DNA of 64,000 nucleotides from Labrenzia sp. R4_2 (GCF_017743865.1 NZ_JAGHRJ010000008.1:1-64000), one strand, 5' to 3'; numbered from the stretch's first letter, positions 27,585 through 36,718 are shown. Notes: generated by a model from the sequence alone, not told the origin. Translations and numbers: made by a program.

Positions 27585-28331
27585 ATGAAACTGATTGTCG
27601 GCCTTGGAAATCCCGGCGGAAAATACGCCCATAACCGCCACAACATTGGCTTCATGGCGCTTGATGAAATCCACCGCCGCAATTCCGGTTTCCAACCCTG
27701 GCGCGCCCGTTTTCAGGGTCAGGTCTCCGAGGGGCGTCTCGGCAGCGAAAAAGTGCTGTTGCTCAAGCCCTCAACCTATATGAACGAATCCGGCCGCGCG
27801 GTCGGCGAAGCCATGCGCTTTTTCAAGATCGAGCCGGAAGACATAGTTGTCATCTACGATGAATTGGATCTCCCACCTGCCAAATTTCGGATGAAGAAGG
27901 GCGGTGGTCATGGCGGTCACAACGGTCTGCGATCAATATCGGCGCATATTGGTCAGGAGTACCGGCGTTTGCGGCTTGGAATCGGTCATCCGGGCGATAA
28001 AAAACTCGTCTCCAACTATGTTTTGGGCGACTTCTCCAAGGCGGACCAAGACTGGCTGGATCCGCTGCTTGCGGAAATTGCTGATCAGGCTGGCCTTTTG
28101 GCAGAAGCAAAGGATAGCCAGTTTGCCAACAAGATGACTCTGGCGCTCGAACCGGAAAAAGCTCAGCGCGGCAACAAGACGGCCTCCCAGAAGCCGGACA
28201 AGCCCTCCAAACCAAAACAGCAGAGCCATATTCGCCAGGCCCGGCAGAATAAACCCGCCGCGAACTTGCCCAAGTCAGGCCCGATGGCGGACATGCTGAA
28301 AAAGCTTCTGGGCGGTGGCGACAAAACATAG
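27585..28331 (+). CDS. pth: Peptidyl-tRNA hydrolase
   Basis: Pth frees stalled peptidyl-tRNAs by cleaving the ester between peptide and tRNA. The 248-aa protein starts [23 protein letters not shown], which contains the catalytic His (H20) and conserved Asn, and has [14 protein letters not shown] and [13 protein letters not shown]. Compared with E. coli (194 aa) it carries a ~55-residue basic, Lys/Gln/Pro-rich extension, a feature of Hyphomicrobiales. The ATG at 27585 is the family start; a longer frame back to 27516 runs through the terminator. Confidence 0.95.
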   Translation: MKLIVGLGNPGGKYAHNRHNIGFMALDEIHRRNSGFQPWRARFQGQVSEGRLGSEKVLLLKPSTYMNESGRAVGEAMRFFKIEPEDIVVIYDELDLPPAKFRMKKGGGHGGHNGLRSISAHIGQEYRRLRLGIGHPGDKKLVSNYVLGDFSKADQDWLDPLLAEIADQAGLLAEAKDSQFANKMTLALEPEKAQRGNKTASQKPDKPSKPKQQSHIRQARQNKPAANLPKSGPMADMLKKLLGGGDKT

Positions 28332-28425
28332 AGCACAATTAGAGATTTTAGATCACGCAACCGCACGTCATATTGTGGTAACCTGAACAAGGATAATGGC
28401 CCCAAGCTTGATAAAGGGGGAAATC

Positions 28426-29442
28426 ATGCGCCGCGTTGTTCTTGCATGCGTTGTTCTGGGGCTCACACTCACGCCTGCGGCTGCTTTCAAGAAACTTGAA
28501 GGTTATTTTATCGCCCAACAAGCCTGCGAAGCGTACCAAAGCAAGAACAGGCAGACCAACCCCGGCAACGTCTTGACGTCTCCGCGGATTGCCTACGACC
28601 TCAAGGGCATCAACAAACAAGGCGGCGATTATTTCCAGATCCTGGTTGATGATGCTCCGGTGACGCAGCTCCGTTGGGTCAGCACATCTTGCGGTGTGCA
28701 TGTGGTGGACGCCGGCACGGTGACCGTCGATCCAGTCGTCGACCCTGGCCTCACGCCTGTTACAACTGGACAGGAATCCACAGACAATCTGCTGACGCTC
28801 AGCTGGCAGCCTGCCTTTTGTGAGATCAGGCCCGGCAAACAAGAGTGCCAGGATCTGAATTCCGGAAATCTGCCGCACACAACACGTCAACTGTCCATTC
28901 ATGGGCTCTGGCCGCAACCGAAAGGCAATGACTATTGCGGTGTGCCGGCCTCTGTTCGAAACCTTGACAAACCGGGCAACTGGCACCTCCTCCCAGCGCC
29001 TGAGATTGACACCGAAACGGCCGACGCACTCGCCGCGGCCATGCCCGGTTTTGCAAGCTTCCTGCATTATCATGAGTGGATCAAACACGGCACCTGCTAT
29101 TTCGGTGACGGCGGCGCGGACGAGTATTACGACGACACCCTCTATCTGACAGGGCTTGTAAACGACTCAGCCGTCGGCGACGTGTTCTTCAACAATGTCG
29201 GCCGCGAGGTTTCCGGTGCCCAAATTCGGGCCGCCTTTGATGATGCCTTCGGCGTTGGTACAGGCGCACGGGTCCTGATCAAGTGTACCAACGATGGCGG
29301 CCGGACTTTGATCAACGAGATTTGGCTTAGCCTGAAAGGCCAGATCACCCCAACTTCGGATCTGGGCGAACTTATGCTCGCCGCAAATGAGATCGGGATG
29401 GGTTGCACTGGCGGACAGATCGATCCAACCGGTCTGCAATAA
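28426..29442 (+). CDS. Secreted ribonuclease T2 family protein
   Basis: The 338-aa protein has a signal peptide (MRRVVLACVVLGLTLTPAAA) and both RNase T2 catalytic segments: SIHGLWP (CAS-1, H159) and HEWIKHGTC (CAS-2, H216, E217, H221). It should cleave RNA in the periplasm or outside by the 2-prime,3-prime-cyclic phosphate route. Residues 21-120 form an extra N-terminal region not found in minimal T2 enzymes. The ATG at 28426 has GGGGG 6-7 bp upstream. No partner gene is obvious; pth lies upstream and ychF downstream. Confidence 0.9.
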   Translation: MRRVVLACVVLGLTLTPAAAFKKLEGYFIAQQACEAYQSKNRQTNPGNVLTSPRIAYDLKGINKQGGDYFQILVDDAPVTQLRWVSTSCGVHVVDAGTVTVDPVVDPGLTPVTTGQESTDNLLTLSWQPAFCEIRPGKQECQDLNSGNLPHTTRQLSIHGLWPQPKGNDYCGVPASVRNLDKPGNWHLLPAPEIDTETADALAAAMPGFASFLHYHEWIKHGTCYFGDGGADEYYDDTLYLTGLVNDSAVGDVFFNNVGREVSGAQIRAAFDDAFGVGTGARVLIKCTNDGGRTLINEIWLSLKGQITPTSDLGELMLAANEIGMGCTGGQIDPTGLQ

Positions 29443-29640
29443 ACGAACAGGGCTTCCGTCCGGCGGGTATAATGCAGATCCGATAGAACAAATCCATCGC
29501 ACACGCTCCAAGCCGGTCCATCCTCCAGTAATTCCACGATGTTCGTAATCAGCTTGGAACCGCCAAACCCTTGACCTTGCCGGTCCCCTCGGGCATGAAG
29601 CGCGGCAACAGTTTCAGACACAAACCGAAAGCGAACTCCT

Positions 29641-30741
29641 ATGGGTTTCCAGTGCGGCATTGTCGGACTGCCGAATGTCGGCAAGTCCACGCTTTTTAAT
29701 GCGCTGACCAAGACAGCTGCGGCCCAGGCCGCAAACTATCCGTTCTGCACCATCGAGCCGAACACCGGCGAAGTTGCGGTGCCGGATCCGCGCCTTTATG
29801 CAATTCGTGATATTGCGCAATCGAAGGAAGTGATCCCGACGCGGATCACATTCGTGGACATTGCAGGCCTTGTGCGTGGTGCCTCCAAAGGTGAGGGTCT
29901 CGGCAACCAGTTCCTGGCGAACATTCGCGAAGTCGATGCCATCGCGCACGTATTGCGGTGTTTTGAAGACGATGACATCACCCATGTGGATGGCGCCATC
30001 GACCCGATCGCCGATGCCGATACGGTCGAGACCGAGCTCATGGTCTCCGACATGGAAAGCCTGGAAAAACGCATCGCACCGCTGAAGAAAAAGGCAACCG
30101 GTGGCGACAAGGAAGCCAAGGTAGTCCTGCCGATCATGGAAGGCGCACTGGCACTCCTTCAGGACGGCAAACCTGCCCGTATGCTGGAAACAGCGGACGC
30201 GGAAGAAGCCAAGATCCTAAAAGGTCTCAACCTTCTGACGTCCAAGCCTGTTCTTTATGTCTGCAACGTTGATGAGGCGTCGGCTGGCGAAGGCAACGAG
30301 CTGTCCCGGAAAGTCGCAGAGAAGGCGGCTGCGGAAGGTGCCGTTGCCGTTGTGATTTCCGCTGCGATCGAAGCTGAGATTTCTCAGCTCGACAAGGAAG
30401 AACAGGAAGAATTCCTGGAGACCATCGGACTGGAAGAGCCCGGTCTCGACCGGATGATCCGGGCCGGATACGAACTCCTCGGCCTGATCACGTATTTCAC
30501 CGCTGGACCAAAAGAAACCCGCGCCTGGACCATCACCAACGGCACCAAGGCACCAGGTGCTGCCGGCGTCATTCACACGGACTTTGAACGGGGCTTCATT
30601 CGTGCACAGACCATTGCCTACGATGATTACACATCGCTCGGCGGCGAGAGCGCAGCAAAAGAAGCCGGCAAGGCCCGCGATGAAGGCAAGGAGTACATCG
30701 TCAAGGACGGGGACGTCCTCCTCTTCAAGTTTAACACTTGA
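29641..30741 (+). CDS. ychF: Redox-regulated ATPase YchF (Obg-like)
   Basis: YchF is a TRAFAC-class P-loop ATPase that binds ribosomes and is linked to stress responses. The 366-aa protein has G1 GLPNVGKSTLFNALT (8-22), G3 DIAGLVRGASKGEGLGNQFL, the changed G4 NVDE (which favours ATP over GTP) and a C-terminal TGS domain with FIRAQTIAYDDY. Length is typical. The first ATG lacks a strong ribosome site. A strong terminator follows at 30753-30779. Confidence 0.96.
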   Translation: MGFQCGIVGLPNVGKSTLFNALTKTAAAQAANYPFCTIEPNTGEVAVPDPRLYAIRDIAQSKEVIPTRITFVDIAGLVRGASKGEGLGNQFLANIREVDAIAHVLRCFEDDDITHVDGAIDPIADADTVETELMVSDMESLEKRIAPLKKKATGGDKEAKVVLPIMEGALALLQDGKPARMLETADAEEAKILKGLNLLTSKPVLYVCNVDEASAGEGNELSRKVAEKAAAEGAVAVVISAAIEAEISQLDKEEQEEFLETIGLEEPGLDRMIRAGYELLGLITYFTAGPKETRAWTITNGTKAPGAAGVIHTDFERGFIRAQTIAYDDYTSLGGESAAKEAGKARDEGKEYIVKDGDVLLFKFNT

Positions 30742-30752
30742 TATGAAATCAG

Positions 30753-30779
30753 AGCCCGGGTCCCTGCCCGGGCTTTTTT
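30753..30779 (+). terminator. Rho-independent terminator after ychF
   Basis: agcccggg (30753-30760) pairs with cccgggct (30767-30774) around a TCCCTG loop and is followed by six T residues. Confidence 0.9.
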
Positions 30780-30847
30780 CTGGGCGCAAGGGATACTGTC
30801 CTTTGCGCAATTCTCCGAACTCGACACTCTAGGCAGAGCTTTTCACC

Positions 30848-31534
30848 ATGCCGACTTTTGTTTTTGCTCCTCCTGCCGTGCCCGCAGTGCCCGTTGACGG
30901 CACCGGAGACCTCTTCCCGGTCCGCCGTGTCTATTGCATAGGCCGGAACTACGCCGCCCACGCCGTGGAGATGGGCCACGACCCGGACAAGGAGCCGCCC
31001 TTCTTTTTTCAGAAGAACCCGGACAATCTCAACACTTCCGGTTCGTTTCCTTACCCGCCGAAGTCCGACGACGTACATCATGAGATCGAACTGGCCGTCG
31101 CACTGAAATCAGGCGGCTGCAACATTCCGGTGGGCGAAGCCCTGGATCATGTGTTCGGGTATGCCGTTTCGCTCGACATGACACGGCGCGATCTTCAAGG
31201 AAACGCAAAGAAGATGGGCCGTCCCTGGGAGATCGGAAAGGCGTTTGAGCAGTCCGCCCCCATCACGCAATTTGTCCGGGCAACCGATTGCGGACACCTC
31301 TCCGAAGGCAAGATCCAACTCACGGTAAACGGCGATCTGCGCCAAGAAGGCGATCTCAATCAAATGATCTGGAAGGTGCCGGAAATGATTTCCTATCTTT
31401 CAGAGTATTTTGAACTGGCGCCGGGAGATGTCATCCAAACCGGCACGCCTGCAGGCGTTGGACCTGTTGTGCGCGGCGACAAGCTGGTTGGTTCAGTGAA
31501 AGGATTGCCTCCCCTGGAAGTCACTGTGATTTAA
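30848..31534 (+). CDS. Fumarylacetoacetate hydrolase-family protein
   Basis: The 228-aa protein is a short FAH-fold enzyme: RVYCIGRNYAAHAVEMGHD, PFFFQKNPDNL, the metal-ligand acidic residues in HHEIELAVAL, FGYAVSLDMTRRDLQ, and GDVIQTGTPAGVGPV at the end. This small form includes acylpyruvases, oxaloacetate decarboxylases and enzymes of aromatic breakdown; the substrate cannot be set here. It follows the ychF terminator by 68 bp and so probably has its own promoter in that gap. Confidence 0.9.
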   Translation: MPTFVFAPPAVPAVPVDGTGDLFPVRRVYCIGRNYAAHAVEMGHDPDKEPPFFFQKNPDNLNTSGSFPYPPKSDDVHHEIELAVALKSGGCNIPVGEALDHVFGYAVSLDMTRRDLQGNAKKMGRPWEIGKAFEQSAPITQFVRATDCGHLSEGKIQLTVNGDLRQEGDLNQMIWKVPEMISYLSEYFELAPGDVIQTGTPAGVGPVVRGDKLVGSVKGLPPLEVTVI

Positions 31535-31562
31535 AGCGGATAGCGCTGGCTTTAGTCCCGAC

Positions 31563-31600
31563 AAAAAGATCCCCCGGAACATCCTGAGCCCGGGGGATCT
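31563..31600 (-). terminator. Rho-independent terminator for the 53-aa gene
   Basis: On the minus strand an 11-bp perfect stem (plus-strand 31590-31600 and 31567-31577, agatcccccgg type) with a 12-nt loop is followed by TTTTT at 31567-31563. The plus-strand side has no T tract. It begins 1 bp after the stop codon of the small minus-strand gene, which supports that gene being real. Confidence 0.85.
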
Positions 31601-31601
31601 C

Positions 31602-31763
31602 TCAACTTACATTCAAGCCCTGCATTACCAAGGGGTTCGGACCGGCTTCATCGCGCCACTTCCGGGGCACCAAACGATGGTGCCGGGACTTTGCGTAATA
31701 TTCAACGCGGTCGTAGTGGTCGTTGGCTTCGCAGCGGATGGTCGTTTTTGACACGTTGCTCAT
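31602..31763 (-). CDS. 53-aa basic protein of unknown function
   Basis: I do not recognise a family. The protein runs MSNVSKTTIRCEANDHYDRV and continues YYAKSRHHRLVPRKWRDE to a polar end. It is basic, rich in His, Arg and Tyr, has one Cys, and has neither signal peptide nor TM helix. Support for it being real: an AAGGAAA ribosome site before the ATG at 31763, a tight strong terminator just after the stop, and its own intergenic space between convergent FAH and divergent SLC13 genes. A longer frame to 31808 is less likely. Confidence 0.65.
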   Translation of the reverse strand: MSNVSKTTIRCEANDHYDRVEYYAKSRHHRLVPRKWRDEAGPNPLVMQGLNVS

Positions 31764-31986
31764 TTCTGTTTTCCTTTCCAGTTGGTCTGTTCCTGCCTGG
31801 AAAAGCATGTGGTGTTTGAATGTGTTCGGTGGATGTTCAGAACATTACAGGTTCCTAAATTCCGCACCCAGCCTATTGGTTTGCGTGCCATACGGAGCTT
31901 TCGGAGAAATCGCTCGACGCTGAACACCAATCCGGCCTAAGTTTCAGCACTTTCCAGGCGACGCGAACGGATCGGAGAACTCCAAG

Positions 31987-33762
31987 GTGACGCTCGATCA
32001 GATACTGCTGTTTTCACTCTTCGCAGTCGTCTTCGCCCTGCTGATTTGGGGCAAAATCCGCTTCGACCTGGTCGCTTTTGCCGCTCTGATCCTTGCTGCC
32101 TTCCTGGACCTTGTCCCCTCGGATCAAATTTTTTCCGGCTTTGGTCACCCGGCGGTCATCATCATCGCGCTTGTGCTGATCGTGTCACGCGGACTGATGA
32201 ATTCTGGGGCCGTCGAACTGGTTGCCAAGTACCTGTTCTCAGCATCCCGCAGCCTATCTGGTCATATCGGCATCATGGCAATCGTCGGCGCCGGACTGTC
32301 CGGCATCATCAACAATGTGGCAGCTCTCGCGCTTCTGATGCCGTTGGATCTGGAAGCCGCAAAGAAAGCAGCCCGGTCTCCCGGCCTTTCGTTGATGCCT
32401 CTTTCCTTCGCAACGATCCTCGGCGGTATGATCACATTGATCGGAACACCGCCCAACATCGTGATTGCCGAGTACCGGTCAGACGCGCTCGGATCGCCGT
32501 TTTCCATGTTCGATTTCGCCCCGGTCGGCCTTGTTGTCGCGATCAGCGGCATCGCCTTTGTGACACTGATCGGCTGGCGGCTGTTGCCGGCACGGTTCCG
32601 GCAGGCACCAGAAACCGATAGCATGGCCGAGGGGCTCTACAGCGCGGAATTGAAAGTCGGCAAACTTCCCGAAGACAAAGACCTCACACTTGGCGATCTT
32701 TATCCGGTCGCGGACGAAAAAGATGTCGCGATCATCGGACTGGTGCGCCATGGCAGCCGCATCAGAGGGTTTGCCCGCCGGGAATTGATCAAGGAGAACG
32801 ACTTCATTCTGGTGGAAGGCGATCCGAAGGCTATCGAAGCCTTCATGGGAGCGGCAAAACTGGAGTTCGCCGGCTCCGAACGCCACAAAGGCGGTTTGAC
32901 GGGCGGAGCCTTGAGCCTCACCGAGGCCATTGTTCCAGACACGGCGCGCATCAATGGCACGTCCGCCTTTCAGCTCAGGCTTCTTTACGGTCACGGCGTG
33001 ACGCTGCTGGGCATTTCCCGTGCGGGGCGCAGGATCCAGAACCGCGTCCGGCATGAAACCATCCGGCCGGGTGATGTCCTCCTCCTGCTTGGTTCATCCG
33101 ATCGTTTGGAGATGGCAGTTCAATGGCTCGGCGTGTTTCCGCTGGAAGGCAGAACCACCGGAATGATCCAGCGCAACAAGGCACGGCTGGCCATCTTGGG
33201 CTTCGTACTTGCAATCTCAGCAGCTGTCGCAGGGTTCGCATACCTTCCGGTCGCTCTTGCTGCCTGCGTCGTTCTCTATGCGGCAACCGGGCTCGTCAGC
33301 GGTTCGGATGTATATACAGCCGTGGAATGGAAAGTGATCGTTCTGCTCGGCTCGCTGATCCCTCTCGGACAAGCCTTTGAGGCGGCGGGGAATGCCCAGA
33401 TCATTGCCGATGGCATTCTGGCTCTGACAGCCGGGGCGCCGGCCTGGGTCACCTTGGCAGTTTTGATGGCCGTCACCATGACCTTGTCGGATTTCCTGAA
33501 TAACGTCGCGACGTGCTTGATCGCTGCCCCCATCTCTGTTCAGATTGCAAACAGTCTCGGTGTCAATCCCGACCCGTTCTTGATGGCGGTTGCCGTTGCC
33601 GGTTCCTGTGCCTTTCTGACCCCAATCGGGCACAAGAACAACACGATCATCATGGGCCCCGGCGGATACCGCTTCGGCGATTACTGGCGCATTGGCCTTC
33701 CACTGGAAGTGCTGGTTTTGGCTGTCGGCATTCCGGCGATCCTGGTGTTCTGGCCGCTCTAG
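31987..33762 (+). CDS. SLC13-family permease with two RCK_C domains
   Basis: The 591-aa inner-membrane protein has an N-terminal half-transporter (FALLIWGKIRFDLVAF, FSGFGHPAVIIIALVLIVSRG, ISGIINNVAALALLMP, IGTPPNIVIAEYRS), two TrkA-C type domains in the middle (about 205-290 and 310-390), then a second transporter half ending NTIIMGPGGYRFGDYWRIG. This layout fits DASS-type sulfate or dicarboxylate sodium symporters; the ion is unproven. The start is a GTG with GGAGAA upstream. It converges on the MHS gene with a 12-bp gap. Confidence 0.88.
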   Translation: MTLDQILLFSLFAVVFALLIWGKIRFDLVAFAALILAAFLDLVPSDQIFSGFGHPAVIIIALVLIVSRGLMNSGAVELVAKYLFSASRSLSGHIGIMAIVGAGLSGIINNVAALALLMPLDLEAAKKAARSPGLSLMPLSFATILGGMITLIGTPPNIVIAEYRSDALGSPFSMFDFAPVGLVVAISGIAFVTLIGWRLLPARFRQAPETDSMAEGLYSAELKVGKLPEDKDLTLGDLYPVADEKDVAIIGLVRHGSRIRGFARRELIKENDFILVEGDPKAIEAFMGAAKLEFAGSERHKGGLTGGALSLTEAIVPDTARINGTSAFQLRLLYGHGVTLLGISRAGRRIQNRVRHETIRPGDVLLLLGSSDRLEMAVQWLGVFPLEGRTTGMIQRNKARLAILGFVLAISAAVAGFAYLPVALAACVVLYAATGLVSGSDVYTAVEWKVIVLLGSLIPLGQAFEAAGNAQIIADGILALTAGAPAWVTLAVLMAVTMTLSDFLNNVATCLIAAPISVQIANSLGVNPDPFLMAVAVAGSCAFLTPIGHKNNTIIMGPGGYRFGDYWRIGLPLEVLVLAVGIPAILVFWPL

Positions 33763-33774
33763 TGCGGGGAGCCC

Positions 33775-35058
33775 TCACTCGGGCTCAACAGACATGGGCC
33801 CTGCCCGCGCAATATGTTTCGGGATCCGCCAGATCACGATTGCAGACAGGGTCGAAACGAGCACGATGTAAAAGGCTGGCGCGAACGTATCGCCGGTTTC
33901 CTGCACGAGGTAGGTTGCCACAAAAGGCGTTGTGCCCCCGAAAACCGCCAGGCAGATATTGTAACCGATGGCGACTGTACTGCATCGCAGGTGCTGCGGT
34001 GCCATTTGCGTCAGAGCGGTAATCGACAGGGCCCAACCGGCCGTGCTGGCAAGCGTCAATCCCAGCTGACCGATAAAGACCAGTTCCAGCTTGTTTGACA
34101 GCATCAGCCACCAGCAGGGCAGCGCCAGCACGATCGCGCTGATGGCTGCGCACATCAAAGCGGCTCTGAGGCCAACTTTGTCAGCGATGTACCCGCAGAC
34201 CGGCACAAACAAGGCCATGATGACGAGATTTGCGGTCGTGATGTCCAGCGCTTCGGCGGATGTGAAGCCGGGTTCACTGCCAATGTAAGTCACAGCATAG
34301 ACGAAGATCACAAAATAGATCACGGACACCGGGATCACGAGCACCATCATCTCGAAAATGAGTCCAGGAAACCGCTTCAAGGTGTGCAGAACCGGTGAGC
34401 CCAATTCCCACTCTTGAACTTTGGGAGCGGCCTCGGTCAGATGCCGCCGGAGGACGGTGCTCAAGAAAGCAATCAAACCTCCAATCACGAACGGGATCCG
34501 CCAGCCCCAGCTGTGCATCTGTTCATCGGTCAAAAGGTTGCTGATCAGCGTTGGCACTGCAGACCCCAGAACACAGCCCCACATCATCGCAAACGCAATC
34601 CAGGAGCCGGTCAAAGCCCGGCGGTTTGCAGGGGCTTGTTCCACGATGAGCACGCCAGATGTCGTGTATTCACCCGCAACTGATATTCCCTGGGCGATCC
34701 GTATCAGGACGAGGAGAACTGCAGCTGTAATGCCAATCTGGTCATAAGTCGGAAGAGCCGCAATCGCGACTGATCCCAAACCCATCGTCATCACCGAGGC
34801 GATCAGAACAGGTTTACGGCCGAAGCGGTCACCAATATGCCCAAACAGCAGACTGCCAACCGGCCTCGCTGCATATCCGACTGCCAACACCGCGAAAGCT
34901 GACAAAAGCGAAGCAACTTTGTCCTCGGAAGGAAAGAACAGAACAGCAATTGTAGAGGCCATGAAGCCGTAAACTGTAAAGTCGTACCACTCCAGAACAT
35001 TTCCGCTGGCCGCGGCCAAAATGGACCGGCCACGGCTTTGCTTTTTCTGTGTGGTCAT
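33775..35058 (-). CDS. MFS transporter, metabolite:H+ symporter (MHS) family
   Basis: The 427-aa permease has about 12 TM helices and MHS features: NVLEWYDFTVYGFMAS in TM1, GHIGDRFGRKPVL (motif A), RIAQGISVAGEYTTSG and RRALTGSWIAFAMMWG. Family members import osmolytes such as proline/betaine, or alpha-ketoglutarate, citrate and shikimate; the substrate is not readable. A 6-bp GAGCCC/GGGCTC hairpin spans the stop codon (33769-33786) but lacks a T run. No other gene is close upstream. Confidence 0.88.
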   Translation of the reverse strand: MTTQKKQSRGRSILAAASGNVLEWYDFTVYGFMASTIAVLFFPSEDKVASLLSAFAVLAVGYAARPVGSLLFGHIGDRFGRKPVLIASVMTMGLGSVAIAALPTYDQIGITAAVLLVLIRIAQGISVAGEYTTSGVLIVEQAPANRRALTGSWIAFAMMWGCVLGSAVPTLISNLLTDEQMHSWGWRIPFVIGGLIAFLSTVLRRHLTEAAPKVQEWELGSPVLHTLKRFPGLIFEMMVLVIPVSVIYFVIFVYAVTYIGSEPGFTSAEALDITTANLVIMALFVPVCGYIADKVGLRAALMCAAISAIVLALPCWWLMLSNKLELVFIGQLGLTLASTAGWALSITALTQMAPQHLRCSTVAIGYNICLAVFGGTTPFVATYLVQETGDTFAPAFYIVLVSTLSAIVIWRIPKHIARAGPMSVEPE

Positions 35059-35315
35059 GTCGGTCTGAATAAACCTCTTGGCATGGGGCCATGGGCCTGT
35101 GATCAGAATAGGGAAGCCCGGTTATGTCCCAGAGTGTGCGGGGAGTTTCCTTTCGTCAAGCTGATGATTGTAAGGTAGCAACAGCCCGATCATGGACGGC
35201 TCGGGAGGGGTGTCCTGTCTCTCAGCAAAAATCCCATTTTCTCTTGAGCCCCGGCCGAAAGTAACGTGTTATGCATGCGTCAGGCTAAAAAAGCCCGGCA
35301 TATCAGGGGGACATC

Positions 35316-35678
35316 ATGAAATACTTTTTATCTGCTGCGGCAGGCGTAGGCTTTGCATTGACCGCGAGTTTTGCCGGTGCGCAAGGCACGGGGTCGGAAG
35401 GCTATTTCCAAGTTTACAACAACACTGAGGGCAATATTGCCGTCGGTTTCTACACAAATGGCGGTGATGGCTGGAGCGACAACTGGCTGGGCGATGCCTT
35501 GATGCCCGGTCAAAACGCCCAAGCAGCGTTCAATGCAGATACCGGTAATTGCGATCAGGTCTTCCAGATCGGATGGCTTGGCGCTGATGACAGCGAAGTG
35601 CTCGACGAGCCGATTGCCATCGACATTTGTGCAGCCAGCAATGTCTATCTCGACGACAATGAGATTTACTACGACTGA
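35316..35678 (+). CDS. Small secreted protein of unknown function
   Basis: The 120-aa protein has a clear signal peptide (MKYFLSAAAGVGFALTASFAGA) with a strong AGGGGG ribosome site before the ATG. The ~98-residue mature part is acidic and aromatic (YFQVYNNTEGNIAVGFYTNG, DGWSDNWLG, NCDQVFQIGW, DNEIYYD) and has two cysteines (C78 in GNCDQ, C108 in IDICAAS) that could form a disulfide. I cannot name a family. A hairpin without a T run follows at 35704-35725. Confidence 0.75.
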   Translation: MKYFLSAAAGVGFALTASFAGAQGTGSEGYFQVYNNTEGNIAVGFYTNGGDGWSDNWLGDALMPGQNAQAAFNADTGNCDQVFQIGWLGADDSEVLDEPIAIDICAASNVYLDDNEIYYD

Positions 35679-35703
35679 ACAATCGGTAAGATTGCGCATC
35701 ATC

Positions 35704-35725
35704 ATAGCGCGGCCTGCCGCGCTAT
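35704..35725 (+). terminator. Hairpin between the small secreted protein and the MaoC pair
   Basis: atagcgcgg (35704-35712) pairs perfectly with ccgcgctat (35717-35725) around a CCTG loop. The sequence after it is ACCTCTCT, not a T run, so termination would be weak; it may instead stabilise the upstream transcript end. Confidence 0.45.
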
Positions 35726-35749
35726 ACCTCTCTAATCAAACAGCTATTG

Positions 35750-36208
35750 ATGCCAGACATATATCATTTTGAAGACTTCGAGCCCGGACAGGTTTTTGAA
35801 CTGGGCAGCGTGACCGCAAGCAAAGACGAGATTATCGAGTTCGCCGAAGAGTTCGACCCGCAACCGTTTCATCTCGATGAAGAGGCCGGGAAAGCCTCCA
35901 TGCTCGGCGGGCTGGCAGCATCCGGCTGGCACACCGGTTCCATGGTGATGCGTTTGCTCGCCACCAAACTCTTGAACAAGTCCACCGGGCAAGGCTCGCC
36001 CGGCATAGATGAACTGAAGTGGCAAAGCCCAGTCTATCCAGGAGATACACTCACGGCAAAAGCTGAGGTTCTGGCGAGCAAGGAGCTACGATCCAAGCCC
36101 GACCTGGGGATCGTGACATTTCGCATCACGGCGACCAATCAAGATCAGAAACAGGTGATGTTTTGGGAAAATCCCATTCTGTTCCTGAAGCGGGGGGTCG
36201 CCCAATGA
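35750..36208 (+). CDS. MaoC-family dehydratase, first of a tandem pair
   Basis: The 152-aa protein is a hotdog-fold MaoC domain: FEDFEPGQVFELGSV, EFAEEFDPQPFHLDEEAG (with the hydratase Asp and His) and GLAASGWHTGSMVMRLL. Such proteins hydrate enoyl-CoA-type substrates. The start at 35750 (ATG) is preceded by an in-frame TTG at 35747 and no strong ribosome site. Its stop overlaps the ATG of a second MaoC gene (ATGA), so the two are coupled and may form a heterodimer (inference). Confidence 0.88.
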   Translation: MPDIYHFEDFEPGQVFELGSVTASKDEIIEFAEEFDPQPFHLDEEAGKASMLGGLAASGWHTGSMVMRLLATKLLNKSTGQGSPGIDELKWQSPVYPGDTLTAKAEVLASKELRSKPDLGIVTFRITATNQDQKQVMFWENPILFLKRGVAQ

Positions 36209-36684
36209 CCAAGTATTTCGAGGATATTGAAGTCGGCGAAACGATCGAGTTGGGCACGCACACATTTAAAGCGGACGACATCATCCGCTTCGCTGAAAAA
36301 TACGACCCTCAGCCCTTTCACCTCAGCGAAGAAGGGGCTGCTAAAACCCATTTCGGCCGATTGTGCGCCTCCGGCTGGCATACGGCGTCCGTCTTCATGA
36401 AGTTGCTGGTGGCAACCAACAAACGTTTGATTGAAGCGGCTCAAAGTGAAGGGCGAGTGTCTGCCCGTGTGGGTCCGTCTCCGGGTTTTGAAAAACTGAA
36501 GTGGATCAAACCGGTATTTGCAGGTGATACACTGACCTATCAACGCATCGTCACAGGCAAGACTGAAAGCCGTAGCCGGCCGGAGTGGGGCATTGTCCAT
36601 TCCGACATGGTCGCACGCAATCAGAATGACGAACCGGTATTCTCTTTCAAAGCAAACGTCTTCGTAGAGCGGCGTAAGGACTAA
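36205..36684 (+). CDS. MaoC-family dehydratase, second of a tandem pair
   Basis: The 159-aa hotdog protein is clearly similar to its neighbour: YFEDIEVGETIELGTHTF, FAEKYDPQPFHLSEEGA and LCASGWHTASVFMKLL. The catalytic Asp/His pair is present in both copies, unlike some tandem hydratases in which one half is dead. The ATG overlaps the stop of the first copy by 4 bp. A middle insertion (about residues 70-95, with EGRVSARVGPSPGFEKLKW) makes it slightly longer. The gene converges on a GNAT gene. Confidence 0.88.
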   Translation: MTKYFEDIEVGETIELGTHTFKADDIIRFAEKYDPQPFHLSEEGAAKTHFGRLCASGWHTASVFMKLLVATNKRLIEAAQSEGRVSARVGPSPGFEKLKWIKPVFAGDTLTYQRIVTGKTESRSRPEWGIVHSDMVARNQNDEPVFSFKANVFVERRKD

Positions 36685-36718
36685 TCCAGCAGCGCAACCA
36701 TTTGCCTAAGTCCGAGTC

